NCBI RefSeq assembly: GCF_018362775.1
Contig: NZ_JAGYXY010000005.1
Span: 41,709-105,708 of the forward strand
DNA: 64,000 bases
From: Alistipes montrealensis
Lineage (GTDB): Bacteria; Bacteroidota; Bacteroidia; Bacteroidales; Rikenellaceae
Reading direction: 5' to 3'
This document shows, piece by piece, positions 44,446 to 53,798 of this stretch; the stretch's first letter is position 1, and each line of letters starts with the position of its first letter. Both the position numbers and the translations under genes were made by a program. The notes beneath the pieces were generated by a model. It was not told where the DNA came from and did no database searches. It worked only from the letters and a program-made list of their open reading frames with translations.

Positions 44446-47106
44446 TTATTCCTTTTTCGCCGTGAGTTTTTCGATCTGCCGCTCGGTCTCGGCTTCGAGG
44501 TTGGCAGCCTGCTTCTCAGCCTCCTGCACCAGTTTATCCCCGGCCTTCTCGGCGGCAATCTTAGCCAAAGCCCCCTTCGAGGATGCACCCTCGATGAGTT
44601 TCGTGCGCTGCGCCTGTGCCGCTTCGACGAGTTTCGCACCGCCCCGCTTCGCCTCCGCGCGGAGGTTCTCGATCTGTTTGGCGACCTCCTCGGAAAGCGA
44701 CTCGCTGCCCGTAAGTTTCTGGATCTGCTCGTTGACGACGTTCTTCACCGCCTCCTCGGCAGCCTCCTTCACCCCGAGGGTGATCTTCGGCGAAGAGAAC
44801 GTGCCTCCGATGTTCACACCGACCGACTGGAGCGCCTTCCCGCCCGGAATAGCCACCTTGGCCTTATAGTCGATAGTCTGGTCGAGGCCCGTCGAACCCG
44901 CGAGGTTGATATTGACGCCGCCCATCTTCAGGTCGAAGGGCTGCGTGGTGATGCGTCCGTCCTTGATTGCAAAGCGGATCGCTACATCCTTAGCCTCGAT
45001 TTTCCGCAGGTCGTCGTTGCCCAGCGCCTTGGCCAGGGCATCGAACGCTTCGATATTCTGGATATGGATGTTGGCCGACTTGATCTCGCCCGTAGCGTTG
45101 AGCGAATGCAGGTCGGGGGACATTTCGGCGTCGAGCGACGTACGCAGGTCCAACGCCAGCGAATAATCGCCGCCCGTCTTGGCAAAAATCGGCACGAGTT
45201 TCTGCACCATCTCCAACTCCTCGAAGGTCTTCTGGAACGAAGCGCCCGAAATATCGGCATTGAGTTTCAGGGCCGGATGCGCGGGATCGGCAGCCGTCGA
45301 ATAGCTGCCCGAAGCAGTGGCTTTGCCGCCGAAGACACCCAACCGGAGCCGTTCGAGCGACAGCGCACCGTCGGCGATGCGCATTTCACCCGTTATTTCA
45401 TGGATCGTCATCTGCCCGAACAGGACTTTACGCAGGTCGGTGTTGAGCGAAAGGTTCAGGTTGCGCGGGACCACGACTGCCTGCATCGGCTCAGCCGGAG
45501 CCTCCTCGACGGCAGTATCCTCCTCCGCAGCGGGGAGCGCGTCCATAATTTCATTCACATCGAGCAGTTCCGACTTCACATAGAGTCGGCCCGAAAGCAT
45601 GTCGCCGCGCAGCAGGTAACCGATGTAGTTGGCCAGTTGGCCGTTAGCCGCAAGATCGCTCTTGCCGATCGTCACGCCGAATTCGCCGAGCGTCATCGCG
45701 GCCGGGGTAATGGTGGCCGCAGCACGGCGGATATGGACCGCCGGCAGGTCGGGAAGCGTCAGACCCAGGCCCTCGACGACGAAAGTCCCCTGTGCACCGA
45801 GTTGCTCATACCGGTTTTTCTCGATGTCGGACATGCGGCCCGAAAGTTTCAGGTCCACGGTGAACAGGCCGCCCAGTTCGACGCCCTTTTCCAGCGGGTA
45901 AACCTCCTTGACGGCCCCCAGGTCGACGCGCCCGTCGGCCGAAACACGAAAAACGGGGTCGCTGATGAGGCTGGTGGCGTAGAAAGTCGCCGCAACGGAG
46001 TTCCCGGCCATTTGAAGACCGAACTTCGAGAGGTCGATGACGGTTTTGTCCATCACGCCCCCGGGATTCGAAACCTTGGCGGCGATGTTGATATCGGTCA
46101 CGGCCTTGGGCAGCGACGAGTATTGAAAACTGCCGTTGCGGACCTCGGTTTTCAGTTCGAAGGCCGGAAGCGCTGCTCCGCGCATCTCGCCCTTGGCCCA
46201 AAGCCCCATCGACAACTCACCGCCCGCCGCGAGATTTTTGAATTCACGGGTGTAGAAAGCCGGAATCAGCGACAGTACATCCTTGAACTGCACCTTGTCG
46301 CAACCGGCCTTGAGGTCGAGGGCCAGCGCATCGTCACGCATCTCGACCCAGCCGTCGAGGCCGACCGAGACGGCGTTCAGGCGCAGCGTATTGTGCGAGA
46401 AGGTAAAGCGGTTATTTTTCAGGTCGGCATCGATCACGGCGACAAGTTCCGCCTCGGCGTCGCTCAGCAGCGGAATGCCGCCCGACACGAAGCGCAGGCC
46501 TGCGGCTGTCAACCGCAGGTCGAGGTCGGTACGGTCGGCCGACATGTTGCCCTGCAGGCGCAGCGAAAGAGGCGTCGCCGAAAAACGCATATTCGTCGAA
46601 TCGTCCTCGTAACGGATCGCAGCATCGGAAATGCGGAAATCGCGGACCGAAAGCCGGAACGACGAAGGTCCGGCATCCTCCGCCGGTTCTTCCGCCCCGG
46701 GTTCGTCCGACGGTTTCATCACGTCCCAGTTAACGGCTCCGTCGGCAAGTTTGTGCGCATGCACCGCCGGCGATGCGAGGATGACTTTGGTCACCTCGAA
46801 TCCGCTGTCTCCGAAAAGCGACATCAGGTTGACTACCACAGAGATACGTCGTGCTACGACGATCGTGTCGCCCTCGAAACGGTCAACGCCAACCAGCGTC
46901 AGCCCCTTCAGCTCCAGCGAAGCGTTGGGGAAGTGGCGCAAAAGGCTGATATCGAGTTTCTCGAAATCCAGCTTTGCCGCGAGCATCGCATTGGCCTCGC
47001 GTTTCACGATGTCGGCGATCTTACCCTTCAGCGCGATCGGCGCGATCAGGGCGATTGCCAGAATAACGGCCACCACGATGGCCGCGATCTTCACGAATTT
47101 TTTCAT
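44446..47106 (-). CDS. AsmA-family protein
   Basis: An 886-residue protein with one N-terminal membrane anchor (about 6-27) and a long periplasmic part. AsmA-like N-terminus: LDISLLRHFPNASLELKGLT. AsmA C-terminal region near 600-790: LNLSLNTDLRKVLFGQMTIH, DGRITTQPFDLKMGGVNINL, IDYKAKVAIPGG. The last ~90 residues are charged and Ala-rich (KLVEAAQAQRTKLIEGASS, EAEKQAANLEAETERQIEKL), likely coiled coil. AsmA-like proteins bridge the periplasm and are tied to lipid movement to the outer membrane. Its start overlaps the acetyltransferase stop by four bases (ATGA). Confidence 0.9.
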   Translation of the reverse strand: MKKFVKIAAIVVAVILAIALIAPIALKGKIADIVKREANAMLAAKLDFEKLDISLLRHFPNASLELKGLTLVGVDRFEGDTIVVARRISVVVNLMSLFGDSGFEVTKVILASPAVHAHKLADGAVNWDVMKPSDEPGAEEPAEDAGPSSFRLSVRDFRISDAAIRYEDDSTNMRFSATPLSLRLQGNMSADRTDLDLRLTAAGLRFVSGGIPLLSDAEAELVAVIDADLKNNRFTFSHNTLRLNAVSVGLDGWVEMRDDALALDLKAGCDKVQFKDVLSLIPAFYTREFKNLAAGGELSMGLWAKGEMRGAALPAFELKTEVRNGSFQYSSLPKAVTDINIAAKVSNPGGVMDKTVIDLSKFGLQMAGNSVAATFYATSLISDPVFRVSADGRVDLGAVKEVYPLEKGVELGGLFTVDLKLSGRMSDIEKNRYEQLGAQGTFVVEGLGLTLPDLPAVHIRRAAATITPAAMTLGEFGVTIGKSDLAANGQLANYIGYLLRGDMLSGRLYVKSELLDVNEIMDALPAAEEDTAVEEAPAEPMQAVVVPRNLNLSLNTDLRKVLFGQMTIHEITGEMRIADGALSLERLRLGVFGGKATASGSYSTAADPAHPALKLNADISGASFQKTFEELEMVQKLVPIFAKTGGDYSLALDLRTSLDAEMSPDLHSLNATGEIKSANIHIQNIEAFDALAKALGNDDLRKIEAKDVAIRFAIKDGRITTQPFDLKMGGVNINLAGSTGLDQTIDYKAKVAIPGGKALQSVGVNIGGTFSSPKITLGVKEAAEEAVKNVVNEQIQKLTGSESLSEEVAKQIENLRAEAKRGGAKLVEAAQAQRTKLIEGASSKGALAKIAAEKAGDKLVQEAEKQAANLEAETERQIEKLTAKKE

Positions 47107-47543
47107 TCCACATCTATTTTACAGGCGAAAAGCGTAGTTTCCGCCTCCTTGAATCCGAGTTTTCCATACAATCCGTGCGCCGCCCTGCGGGCAGGATTGG
47201 AGGTAAGCATCACTTTCCCGGCTCCGACGGCAACCGCATGCCCCAGCGCCGCGCGCACGAGCGCTTCGCCTGCGCCCACTCCCCGGACCGCGGCGTCGAC
47301 CACCACGTCCTCGATCCACGCCTTGCGCCCCGAAGGTACGTCATACCACACCAGGGTCAGGACCCCGACGACAGTTCCGCCGGCCTCGGCCGTGAAAAGC
47401 GCAGCCGACGAACTTCCCGCCACCGCCTGCAACCGCTCCGCCGAAGGAGCGGCAAGCCGCGGCGAAAGCTGCGGCATCAGCCGCGCAAACGCTTCTGTCA
47501 GAGAATCGGTAACTTCGGTCACCCGGCGCACGTTAAGTTCCAT
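47103..47543 (-). CDS. GNAT-family N-acetyltransferase
   Basis: A 146-residue protein with WIEDVVVDAAVRGVGAGEAL as the acetyl-CoA pyrophosphate loop and LTSNPARRAAHGLYGKLGF as motif B. The ATG at 47543 (MELNVRRV) was chosen; an ATG at 47552 would leave almost no leader after the -7 element. Substrate unknown. It is the first gene of the unit with the AsmA-like and LysO-type genes. Confidence 0.88.
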   Translation of the reverse strand: MELNVRRVTEVTDSLTEAFARLMPQLSPRLAAPSAERLQAVAGSSSAALFTAEAGGTVVGVLTLVWYDVPSGRKAWIEDVVVDAAVRGVGAGEALVRAALGHAVAVGAGKVMLTSNPARRAAHGLYGKLGFKEAETTLFACKIDVE

Positions 47544-47560
47544 CGTCAGCATATTTAGTA

Positions 47561-47568
47561 CAAAGATA
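47561..47568 (-). promoter_or_regulatory. Promoter -7 element for the GNAT-AsmA-LysO unit
   Basis: TATCTTTG on the minus strand (47568-47561), 17 bases before the chosen ATG. No clear TTG at -33. Confidence 0.55.
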
Positions 47569-47587
47569 GCCTTTTTAGCCGAAACGT

Positions 47588-47619
47588 TATGGCTATCTGC
47601 GGAAAAAAGCGTACTTTTG
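47588..47619 (+). promoter_or_regulatory. Promoter of the cobalamin uptake operon
   Basis: TACTTTTG (47612-47619) fits TAnnTTTG; TATG at 47588 is a partial -33 with a 20-base spacer. It lies directly upstream of the riboswitch. Confidence 0.62.
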
Positions 47620-47625
47620 CCCCGC

Positions 47626-47800
47626 AACGGTTCCATCGGCGCCCCGGAAGGGCGCATGGGATTAAAAGGGAATGCCGTGAAAACCGGCAACAGTTCCCGC
47701 TGCTGTGAGTTACGCCATGCGTTCCGGCACTCTTTGGCCACTGTCCCAACGGACGGGAAGGCGCCGGAACGGTAACGAGTCAGAAGACCTGCCGCTGCAA
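47626..47800 (+). ncRNA. Cobalamin (B12) riboswitch
   Basis: Conserved elements in the expected order: GGGAATGCCGTGAAAACCGG, CAGTTCCCGCTGCTGTGAG, GCCACTG (47737-47743) and the B12 box AGTCAGAAGACCTGCC (47779-47794). It is followed by BtuG-like and BtuB-like genes, so adenosylcobalamin or another corrinoid would turn down their expression. About 100 bases separate it from the first ATG and should hold the expression platform. No clear terminator was seen there, which suggests translational control. Boundaries are approximate. Confidence 0.93.
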
Positions 47801-47904
47801 TTCGAAATACGGATCAACCCTGCGGAGAATGGGGGCGGCAAGCGATCACGAGGAGTCATCCTTCAGGCACTTAACCTCCCGGAAACGCACTTTAGTTTAC
47901 GACG

Positions 47905-48942
47905 ATGAAACGCTTCGTGCGAAATACGGCGGCATGCGCCCTCGCAATGCTCTGCTGCGCCTGCATGGACTACGGACCGCTCCCCGAAGAGCCGTTCAGC
48001 CAGACCGCGCGCGGCGTGTTCATCACCTGCGAAGGCAATTTCATGTGGGACAACGCTTCGCTTTCGTTCTACAACCCGGCGACGCGGACGGTCGAAAACG
48101 AAATCTTCCTGCGCGCCAACGGCATGAAACTCGGCGACGTAGCCCAGTCGATGGCCATCCGCGACGGACGGGGTTACGTCGTGGTCAACAATTCGGGTGT
48201 GGTTTACGTGATCGACACCGACACGTACCGCGTCACGGGATTGATCGAGGGCATCGTATCGCCGCGTTACATCCACTTTCCCAACGACACTACGGCCTAC
48301 ATTACGGACCTTTACGATCCGCGCATCACCGTCGTGGATACGCGCAACAACCGCATCCGGGGCCGGATCGGCATGAACGGCCACAAATCGACCGAACAGA
48401 TGGTCCAATGGAATGACAAAGTGTTCGTCAACTGCTGGTCGTACGATAACAAAATCCTCGTAGTCGACGCCGCACGCGACATGCTGATCGATTCGATCGA
48501 AGTGGGCTGGCAACCCTCGTCGCTGGTCCTCGACCGCCACGGAAAACTCTGGACCGCAACCGACGGACGCAACGGGGAAGCCCCCGCCCTGTGGCGCATC
48601 GACGCCCAAACGCAACAGGTCGAACAACGTTTCGGCCTTCCGGAAGAACTCCGGCCTTCGGAACTGACGCTCAACGGCGCGCGTGACACGCTTTATTACA
48701 TCGGCCGCGACATCTGGCGCATGCCCGTCATCGCGGAATCACTGCCCGCAACTCCGTTCCTGCCCTATTCCGAAACGATCTACTACGGAGTGGCGGTCGA
48801 CCCCGACACCTCGGAAGTCTACGTCGCCGACGCCATCGACTACGTGCAGCATGCCGTGGTTTACCGCTTCACGCCGCGCGGCGTACCTGTGGACACCATC
48901 CGGGTCGGCATCACCCCCGGGGCATTCTGTTTCAAACGATAA
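47905..48942 (+). CDS. BtuG-like surface lipoprotein, YncE-type beta-propeller (DUF5074)
   Basis: Probably captures cobamides at the cell surface and hands them to BtuB. The 345-residue lipoprotein has a lipobox LCCAC (Cys20) and a seven-bladed propeller pattern of repeats: FITCEGNFMWDNASLSFYNP, GRGYVVVNNSGVVYVIDTDT, DTTAYITDLYDPRITVVDTR, DKVFVNCWSYDNKILVVDAA, YYGVAVDPDTSEVYVADAID. B. thetaiotaomicron BtuG is a protein of this kind. First gene after the B12 riboswitch and in an operon with a BtuB-like receptor, so the assignment is well supported. Confidence 0.87.
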   Translation: MKRFVRNTAACALAMLCCACMDYGPLPEEPFSQTARGVFITCEGNFMWDNASLSFYNPATRTVENEIFLRANGMKLGDVAQSMAIRDGRGYVVVNNSGVVYVIDTDTYRVTGLIEGIVSPRYIHFPNDTTAYITDLYDPRITVVDTRNNRIRGRIGMNGHKSTEQMVQWNDKVFVNCWSYDNKILVVDAARDMLIDSIEVGWQPSSLVLDRHGKLWTATDGRNGEAPALWRIDAQTQQVEQRFGLPEELRPSELTLNGARDTLYYIGRDIWRMPVIAESLPATPFLPYSETIYYGVAVDPDTSEVYVADAIDYVQHAVVYRFTPRGVPVDTIRVGITPGAFCFKR

Positions 48943-48955
48943 ATTCAACCGCACC

Positions 48956-49879
48956 ATGAAAAAATACGCATTCCTCCTGCTTTTGGCCACCGCCTGCAAC
49001 TCGGGCGAAACGATCACGAAAACCGAGATCGAAGAACCGGCGTCCACAGTCATCGAATACACTCCCGCACCGGGACAGTTTATCAATAGTCCGACCGCAG
49101 GATTCGACACGCAGGCCATCACGACGGCCGCAGACGCCGTCGCCTACGCCGAACGCCGCCTGGCCATGGGCGGCGACCCCGATCCCGACAGTCCGACAGC
49201 CGATTACGGCTTCGTATCGCTCGGAGGCTGGGGCGGTTACCTCGTCGTCGGGTTCGACACCCCGGTGGCCAGCACGGGCGGCTACGACCTCTACGTTACA
49301 GGCAACTCGTTCAACGGCTCTTCGGAACCGGGAATCGTCTGGGTGGCCCAGGATGCCAACGGCGACGGATCGCCCGCCGGCGAAACCTGGTATGAACTCA
49401 AAGGCAGCGAATACGGTAACGGCAAAACGATTTTCAATTACGAAGTCACCTACACCGAACAGGCCGACGGCAGCATTGCATGGACCGACAACCAGACTCC
49501 CGCCGGCAGCGGCACGATCGACCGCATCGGCGCGCACGCACAGGCCAGCTACGCCCCGGCGTGGGTCAAAACCCGGACTTACACCGGCACGCGCCTGCCT
49601 GACAACGTTCGCTACGACGAAGCGACGAACCGCTACGTCATGACGGCCTTCGCATGGGGCTACGCCGACAACAGCTCGAAGATCGACGGCATAGGCGCAA
49701 AGAACCGCTTCAAAATCTCGGACGCCGTTGACAAGGACGGCCATCCCGCCAACCTCACGCAGATCGACTTCATGAAGGTTCAGACGGGCGTGAACTGCAA
49801 AGCCGAAAACAACGTGGGCGAAATCTCGACCGAGGTCTGCGGCATCGGCTGTTACCGCATCGTCACCAAAACCGAATAA
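48956..49879 (+). CDS. Cell-surface lipoprotein of a cobalamin locus, function unknown
   Basis: A 307-residue lipoprotein (LLLLATAC, Cys14; start ATG at 48956, 13 bases after the btuG stop). It contains TADYGFVSLGGWGGYLVVGF, YDLYVTGNSFNGSSEPGIVW, ETWYELKGSEYG, YTGTRLPDNVRYDEATNRYV and a C-terminal EISTEVCGIGCYRIV. It reads like a beta-sandwich or lectin-like surface protein. It is controlled by the same riboswitch, so a part in corrinoid capture is likely. It does not look like BtuG, and identity with BtuH was not established. Confidence 0.8.
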   Translation: MKKYAFLLLLATACNSGETITKTEIEEPASTVIEYTPAPGQFINSPTAGFDTQAITTAADAVAYAERRLAMGGDPDPDSPTADYGFVSLGGWGGYLVVGFDTPVASTGGYDLYVTGNSFNGSSEPGIVWVAQDANGDGSPAGETWYELKGSEYGNGKTIFNYEVTYTEQADGSIAWTDNQTPAGSGTIDRIGAHAQASYAPAWVKTRTYTGTRLPDNVRYDEATNRYVMTAFAWGYADNSSKIDGIGAKNRFKISDAVDKDGHPANLTQIDFMKVQTGVNCKAENNVGEISTEVCGIGCYRIVTKTE

Positions 49880-49885
49880 CGCGGC

Positions 49886-51940
49886 GTGTTACGGAATGCA
49901 ACCCTGCTTCTCTGCCTCGTCTGCGCAGCTCCCGCGGCAGCGCAGCGGGATTCGGCGGCCCGCACGGTCGCGATCGAACGCGTGGAGATTGCCGGGCAGC
50001 GGCCGATGAAGGAGATCGGCGTACAGCGCACGCCGCTCGACAGCGCCGTCCTGCGCGACAACATCAGCGCCTCGCTGGCCGACGCACTGAGTTCGGGATC
50101 GACCATCTTCATCAAATCCTACGGCCGGGCGACGCTCTCGACCGCCTCGTTCCGCGGCACGGCCCCTTCGCACACGCAGGTGACATGGAACGGCATGAAG
50201 GTCAACTCCCCGATGCTGGGGCAGGTCGATTTCTCGCTGATCCCCTCCTATTTCATCGACGACGCCTCGATCTACCACGGAGCCAGTTCGGTAGGCATCA
50301 CCGGCGGCGGGCTGGGCGGCGCCATCACGCTGGCGACCAAAGCCCCGGAGGAGCCGGGATTGGGACTGCGCTACGTGCAGGGCATCGGCTCGTTTACGAC
50401 CTTCGACGAATTCCTGCGCCTGAGCTACCACGGCGAGCGGTGGAGTTCGTCGACACGCGTGTTGGTGAGTACCTCGGAGAACGACTTCCGCTACCGCAAC
50501 TACGACAGCAAAAACTTCGTCACGGACGAAAACGGGCAGGTCATCGACAACTACTATCCCCTCCAACGCAACCGCAACGGCGCATTCCGCGATATACACG
50601 TCATGCAGGAGGTTTATCACACCACGCGCGGCGGCGACCGGCTGTCGCTGGCGGCATGGTACATGGATTCGCACCGCGGGCTGGCTCTGCTGACCTCCGA
50701 CCGCAACTCGACGCGCGAAAAGCGCAATTCACAGGACGAGCGCACGCTGCGCGCCGTCGCGGGATGGGACCGGCTGCGCGGAGGGCTTAAACTGAGCGCG
50801 AAAGCCGGTTATACCTATTCCGACCTGCGCTACCTGATGGAATCCGACCCCGACGGGCAGGGAAATTTCTCGCCGATAACCGATGCGCGCAGCCGCATAC
50901 ACACCTTCTTCGCCAAAGCCGAAGCGGAGTATGCACCGGGTGAAAAATGGCTCTTCACTGCCAACGCCGCCGCGCACCAGCACCGCGTACACAGCGGCGA
51001 TTTGTCGGTCATCGACGCCACCTCGGGCCGCCGCGCCGACACGCTCTACCGGCAGCAACGGTTCGAACTCTCGGCCTTCGCGGCGGTCAAATGGCGTCCC
51101 GTACCCCGGCTGGGCCTGGCGGCAGACCTGCGCTGGGAACTCTACGGCAACCGTTCGACGCCCATCATCCCGGCGCTGTTCGCCGACTGGCTCCTGTCGC
51201 GGCGCGGCAACGTCGTGGTGAAAGCATCGGCGGCCCGCAACTACCGCTTCCCCACACTCAACGACCTCTATTTCCAGCCCGGGGGTAATCCCGACCTGAA
51301 ACCCGAACGCGGATGGACTTATGACGCAGGAGCCGAAACGTCGCTCAAAGGCAGTGGGAAATCGCTGCACGCGTCGGTCACGGCATTCGATTCGCGCATC
51401 GACGACTGGATTCTCTGGATCGAAACCACGAAGCAGGGAGTTTACACTCCGATCAACGTCCGCCGCGTGCACAGCTACGGCATCGAGGCGAAACTCTCGG
51501 CCCACGCCACGACTGCCGGGGGCTGGCGGCTGGTCTTCGACGGAAACTGTGCTTGGACCCGCTCGGTCAACCGCGGCGACAAATTCTCCCCGGCGGACGA
51601 ATCGGTCGGCAAACAGTTGGTCTACATCCCGGTCTGGTCGGCGGCCTTCACCGCACGCGTAGCATGGCGGCACTGGGAACTGAGCTACAAATGGAACTGG
51701 TACAGCGAACGCTTCACCATGTCGAGCAACAACCTCGGGGTCCTGGGGCGCGTGAAGCCCTATTTCATGAGCGACATCTCGCTCGAAAAGGGATTTGAAT
51801 TCCGCTGGGCGTCGCTCTCGCTCAAAGGCGTCGTCTACAACCTGCTGAACGAAGAGTACCAGTCGGTGCTCTCACGGCCGATGCCGCGGCTCAACGCTTC
51901 ATTTTTCATCGGCATAACCCCTAAATTCCGCAAACGATGA
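49886..51940 (+). CDS. btuB: TonB-dependent cobalamin receptor, BtuB-like
   Basis: Outer-membrane corrinoid transporter. The 684-residue protein starts at GTG 49886 (reading MLRNATLLLC) and has a signal peptide of about 19 residues. The plug has LDSAVLRDNISASLADALSS, STIFIKSYGRATLSTASFRG and HGASSVGITGGGLGGAITL. The barrel has YRFPTLNDLYFQPGGNPDLK and VYNLLNEEYQSVLSRPMP, ending FFIGITPKFRKR. There is no CarboxypepD_reg or STN domain, as usual for BtuB. Riboswitch-controlled with the btuG-like gene. Its stop overlaps the start of the alkD-like gene (ATGA). Confidence 0.9.
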   Translation: MLRNATLLLCLVCAAPAAAQRDSAARTVAIERVEIAGQRPMKEIGVQRTPLDSAVLRDNISASLADALSSGSTIFIKSYGRATLSTASFRGTAPSHTQVTWNGMKVNSPMLGQVDFSLIPSYFIDDASIYHGASSVGITGGGLGGAITLATKAPEEPGLGLRYVQGIGSFTTFDEFLRLSYHGERWSSSTRVLVSTSENDFRYRNYDSKNFVTDENGQVIDNYYPLQRNRNGAFRDIHVMQEVYHTTRGGDRLSLAAWYMDSHRGLALLTSDRNSTREKRNSQDERTLRAVAGWDRLRGGLKLSAKAGYTYSDLRYLMESDPDGQGNFSPITDARSRIHTFFAKAEAEYAPGEKWLFTANAAAHQHRVHSGDLSVIDATSGRRADTLYRQQRFELSAFAAVKWRPVPRLGLAADLRWELYGNRSTPIIPALFADWLLSRRGNVVVKASAARNYRFPTLNDLYFQPGGNPDLKPERGWTYDAGAETSLKGSGKSLHASVTAFDSRIDDWILWIETTKQGVYTPINVRRVHSYGIEAKLSAHATTAGGWRLVFDGNCAWTRSVNRGDKFSPADESVGKQLVYIPVWSAAFTARVAWRHWELSYKWNWYSERFTMSSNNLGVLGRVKPYFMSDISLEKGFEFRWASLSLKGVVYNLLNEEYQSVLSRPMPRLNASFFIGITPKFRKR

Positions 51941-52617
51941 CCATTCGCGAACAACTCCTCGAAATGGCCGAACCCGGTTATCGCGATTTCCACGCCTCGC
52001 TGCTGCCGGGCGTCACAAATATCATCGGCATCCGCCTGCCGTTGCTGCGCGGGATCGCCCGCGAGATCGCCCGCGGCGACTGGCGCGCCTTTCTCGCCTC
52101 GGACGACATACTCTACTACGAAGAACGGATGCTGCGGGGACTGGTGATCGGATATGCCAAATGCTCGCCCGAAGAGAAGCTCGGACACGTCGCGCGTTTC
52201 GTTCCGAAGATCGACAACTGGGCCGTCTGCGACTGCTTCTGCTGGAAACTCAAAGCCGCCGAACGCGAACCGATGTGGCGGTTTATCCAGCCCTATTTCC
52301 GCTCCGAAGCCGAATACGACCAGCGTTTTGCGGTGGTGATGGCGTTAAGCAATTTCGTGGATGCGGAGCACCTGGAAGCGCTGCTGAAACACTTCGAAGC
52401 CTTCCGCCACGAAGGTTATTACGCCCGCATGGGCGTCGCATGGGCCGTATCGCTCTGCTTCATCCGTTTTCCGGAACGGACGATGCGCTGGCTCGCGGCG
52501 CAATGCCCGCTCGACGACTGGACCTACAACAAGTCGTTACAGAAGATCGTCGAATCATACCGCGTCACGGACACCGACAAGACCGCCGTCCGGGCCCTGA
52601 AGCGGCGTGCAAAATAA
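51937..52617 (+). CDS. DNA alkylation repair protein (AlkD-like, HEAT-like)
   Basis: A 226-residue soluble protein of the DNA alkylation repair family (PF08713): IIGIRLPLLRGIAREIARGD, YYEERMLRGLVIGYAK, FVPKIDNWAVCDCFCWKLKA and a C-terminal WTYNKSLQKIVESYRVTD. AlkD enzymes excise N3- and N7-alkylpurines. The WAVCD region holds the Trp-Asp pair seen in the active family. It overlaps the BtuB-like gene by four bases, so it is likely co-transcribed under the B12 riboswitch, which is an odd link. Confidence 0.92.
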   Translation: MTIREQLLEMAEPGYRDFHASLLPGVTNIIGIRLPLLRGIAREIARGDWRAFLASDDILYYEERMLRGLVIGYAKCSPEEKLGHVARFVPKIDNWAVCDCFCWKLKAAEREPMWRFIQPYFRSEAEYDQRFAVVMALSNFVDAEHLEALLKHFEAFRHEGYYARMGVAWAVSLCFIRFPERTMRWLAAQCPLDDWTYNKSLQKIVESYRVTDTDKTAVRALKRRAK

Positions 52618-52651
52618 CCGGGGCCGGCGAAAAGGATTCGGAAAATAATAT

Positions 52652-52659
52652 TATCTTTG
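52652..52659 (+). promoter_or_regulatory. Promoter -7 element for the mannosyltransferase gene
   Basis: TATCTTTG, 26 bases before the ATG at 52686; the -33 region (GATTCGG) is a poor match. Confidence 0.6.
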
Positions 52660-52685
52660 TATTACAAAAAGATACGACACCCGCC

Positions 52686-53405
52686 ATGCGCAAACTGGTA
52701 ATCATTCCGACCTATAACGAAAAAGAGAACATTTCGGCGATGATCGACAAGGTCTTCTCGCTGTCCGAACCCTTTGAGATGCTCGTCATCGACGACGGTT
52801 CGCCCGACGGCACGGCCTCGATCGTCAAGGATCGCCAGAAAGAGTTCCCGGGGACGCTCCACCTCGTGGAGCGCGCGGGAAAACAGGGCCTGGGCACAGC
52901 CTACCTCACGGGATTCCGCTGGGGACTGGAGAACGGATTCGACTATATCTGCGAAATGGACTGCGATTTTTCGCATAATCCCGACGATCTCGTGCGCCTC
53001 TACCGGGCTGCAGCCGAAGGCAACGACGTGGTGGTGGGCTCGCGTTACATACAGGGCGTCAACGTCGTCAACTGGCCCATGTCGCGCCTGTTGATGTCCT
53101 ATTTCGCCTCGATGTACGTGCGCATCGTCACGCGCATGCCGCTGCGCGACGCCACCGCCGGATTCGTCTGCTACTCGCGCCGGGCGCTGGAGACGATCGA
53201 CCTCGACGCAATCCGCATGAAGGGCTACGGCTTCCAGATCGAGATGAAATATTCGGCCTGGCGGCTGGGGATGAAACTCAAGGAGGTGTCGATCATCTTC
53301 GTCGAACGCCGCGAGGGAACGTCGAAAATGAGCGGCGGCATCTTCGGGGAAGCTTTCTTCGGGGTGCTGAAACTCCCCTTCCGCCGAATTCGCAAACGTC
53401 AGTAG
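52686..53405 (+). CDS. Polyprenyl-phosphate mannose/glucose synthase (GT2, DPM1-like)
   Basis: A 239-residue GT2 enzyme: LVIIPTYNEKENISAMIDKV, VIDDGSPDGTASIVKD, AGKQGLGTAYLTGFRWGLE, metal-binding EMDCDFSHNPDDL and FVERREGTSKMSGGI. It has no C-terminal membrane spans, as in soluble DPM1-type enzymes. It loads a sugar from a nucleotide donor onto polyprenyl phosphate. The convergent GtrA and GT-C genes could use its product. Mannose is the family default and is not proven. Confidence 0.92.
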   Translation: MRKLVIIPTYNEKENISAMIDKVFSLSEPFEMLVIDDGSPDGTASIVKDRQKEFPGTLHLVERAGKQGLGTAYLTGFRWGLENGFDYICEMDCDFSHNPDDLVRLYRAAAEGNDVVVGSRYIQGVNVVNWPMSRLLMSYFASMYVRIVTRMPLRDATAGFVCYSRRALETIDLDAIRMKGYGFQIEMKYSAWRLGMKLKEVSIIFVERREGTSKMSGGIFGEAFFGVLKLPFRRIRKRQ

Positions 53406-53429
53406 GAAACCGGGAACAGCGCGGCCCGG

Positions 53430-53798
53430 CTAAAAGGTAAAGAAATAATTCATAAAGAAATTCCAGAACGTCACCACGCCGATGGCAAAGAGTTTCGCCA
53501 GGTAGAAATTCAGGTGGAACCGGTCGTGCAGGACGTAGATGGTGGCGTTGTTGATCACCAGCCCGACAGCCGCGATGCCCAGGAACCGAAAGTACTGGCC
53601 CGTGATGTCGGGATTTTCGTTCTGGAACGTCCAGATGCGGTTGAGAACGTAATTCGAGGTCGAAGCACAGAGAAATCCCAGTGAATTGGCCACGTATTTA
53701 TTCAGCCGCAGCCACTCCTTCGAGAGGTAGGTGATGCCGAAATCGACGAAGACGCCCGAGCCGCCGACAACGCAAAATTTAATAAACTGTTCGATCAT
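53430..53798 (-). CDS. GtrA-family membrane protein
   Basis: A 122-residue protein with four membrane spans: FIKFCVVGGSGVFVDFGITY, YVANSLGFLCASTSNYVLNR (with the GtrA signature N-x-x-W-TF after it), FLGIAAVGLVINNATIYVLH, LFAIGVVTFWNFFMNYFFTF. GtrA-like proteins are thought to flip polyprenyl-linked sugars. Its ATG overlaps the stop of the glycosyltransferase gene by four bases. Confidence 0.93.
   Translation of the reverse strand: MIEQFIKFCVVGGSGVFVDFGITYLSKEWLRLNKYVANSLGFLCASTSNYVLNRIWTFQNENPDITGQYFRFLGIAAVGLVINNATIYVLHDRFHLNFYLAKLFAIGVVTFWNFFMNYFFTF

Noticed and set aside
45064..47775. 903-codon + strand frame opposite the AsmA-like gene
   Set aside because: Shadow of the AsmA-like and acetyltransferase genes; composition typical of antisense frames.
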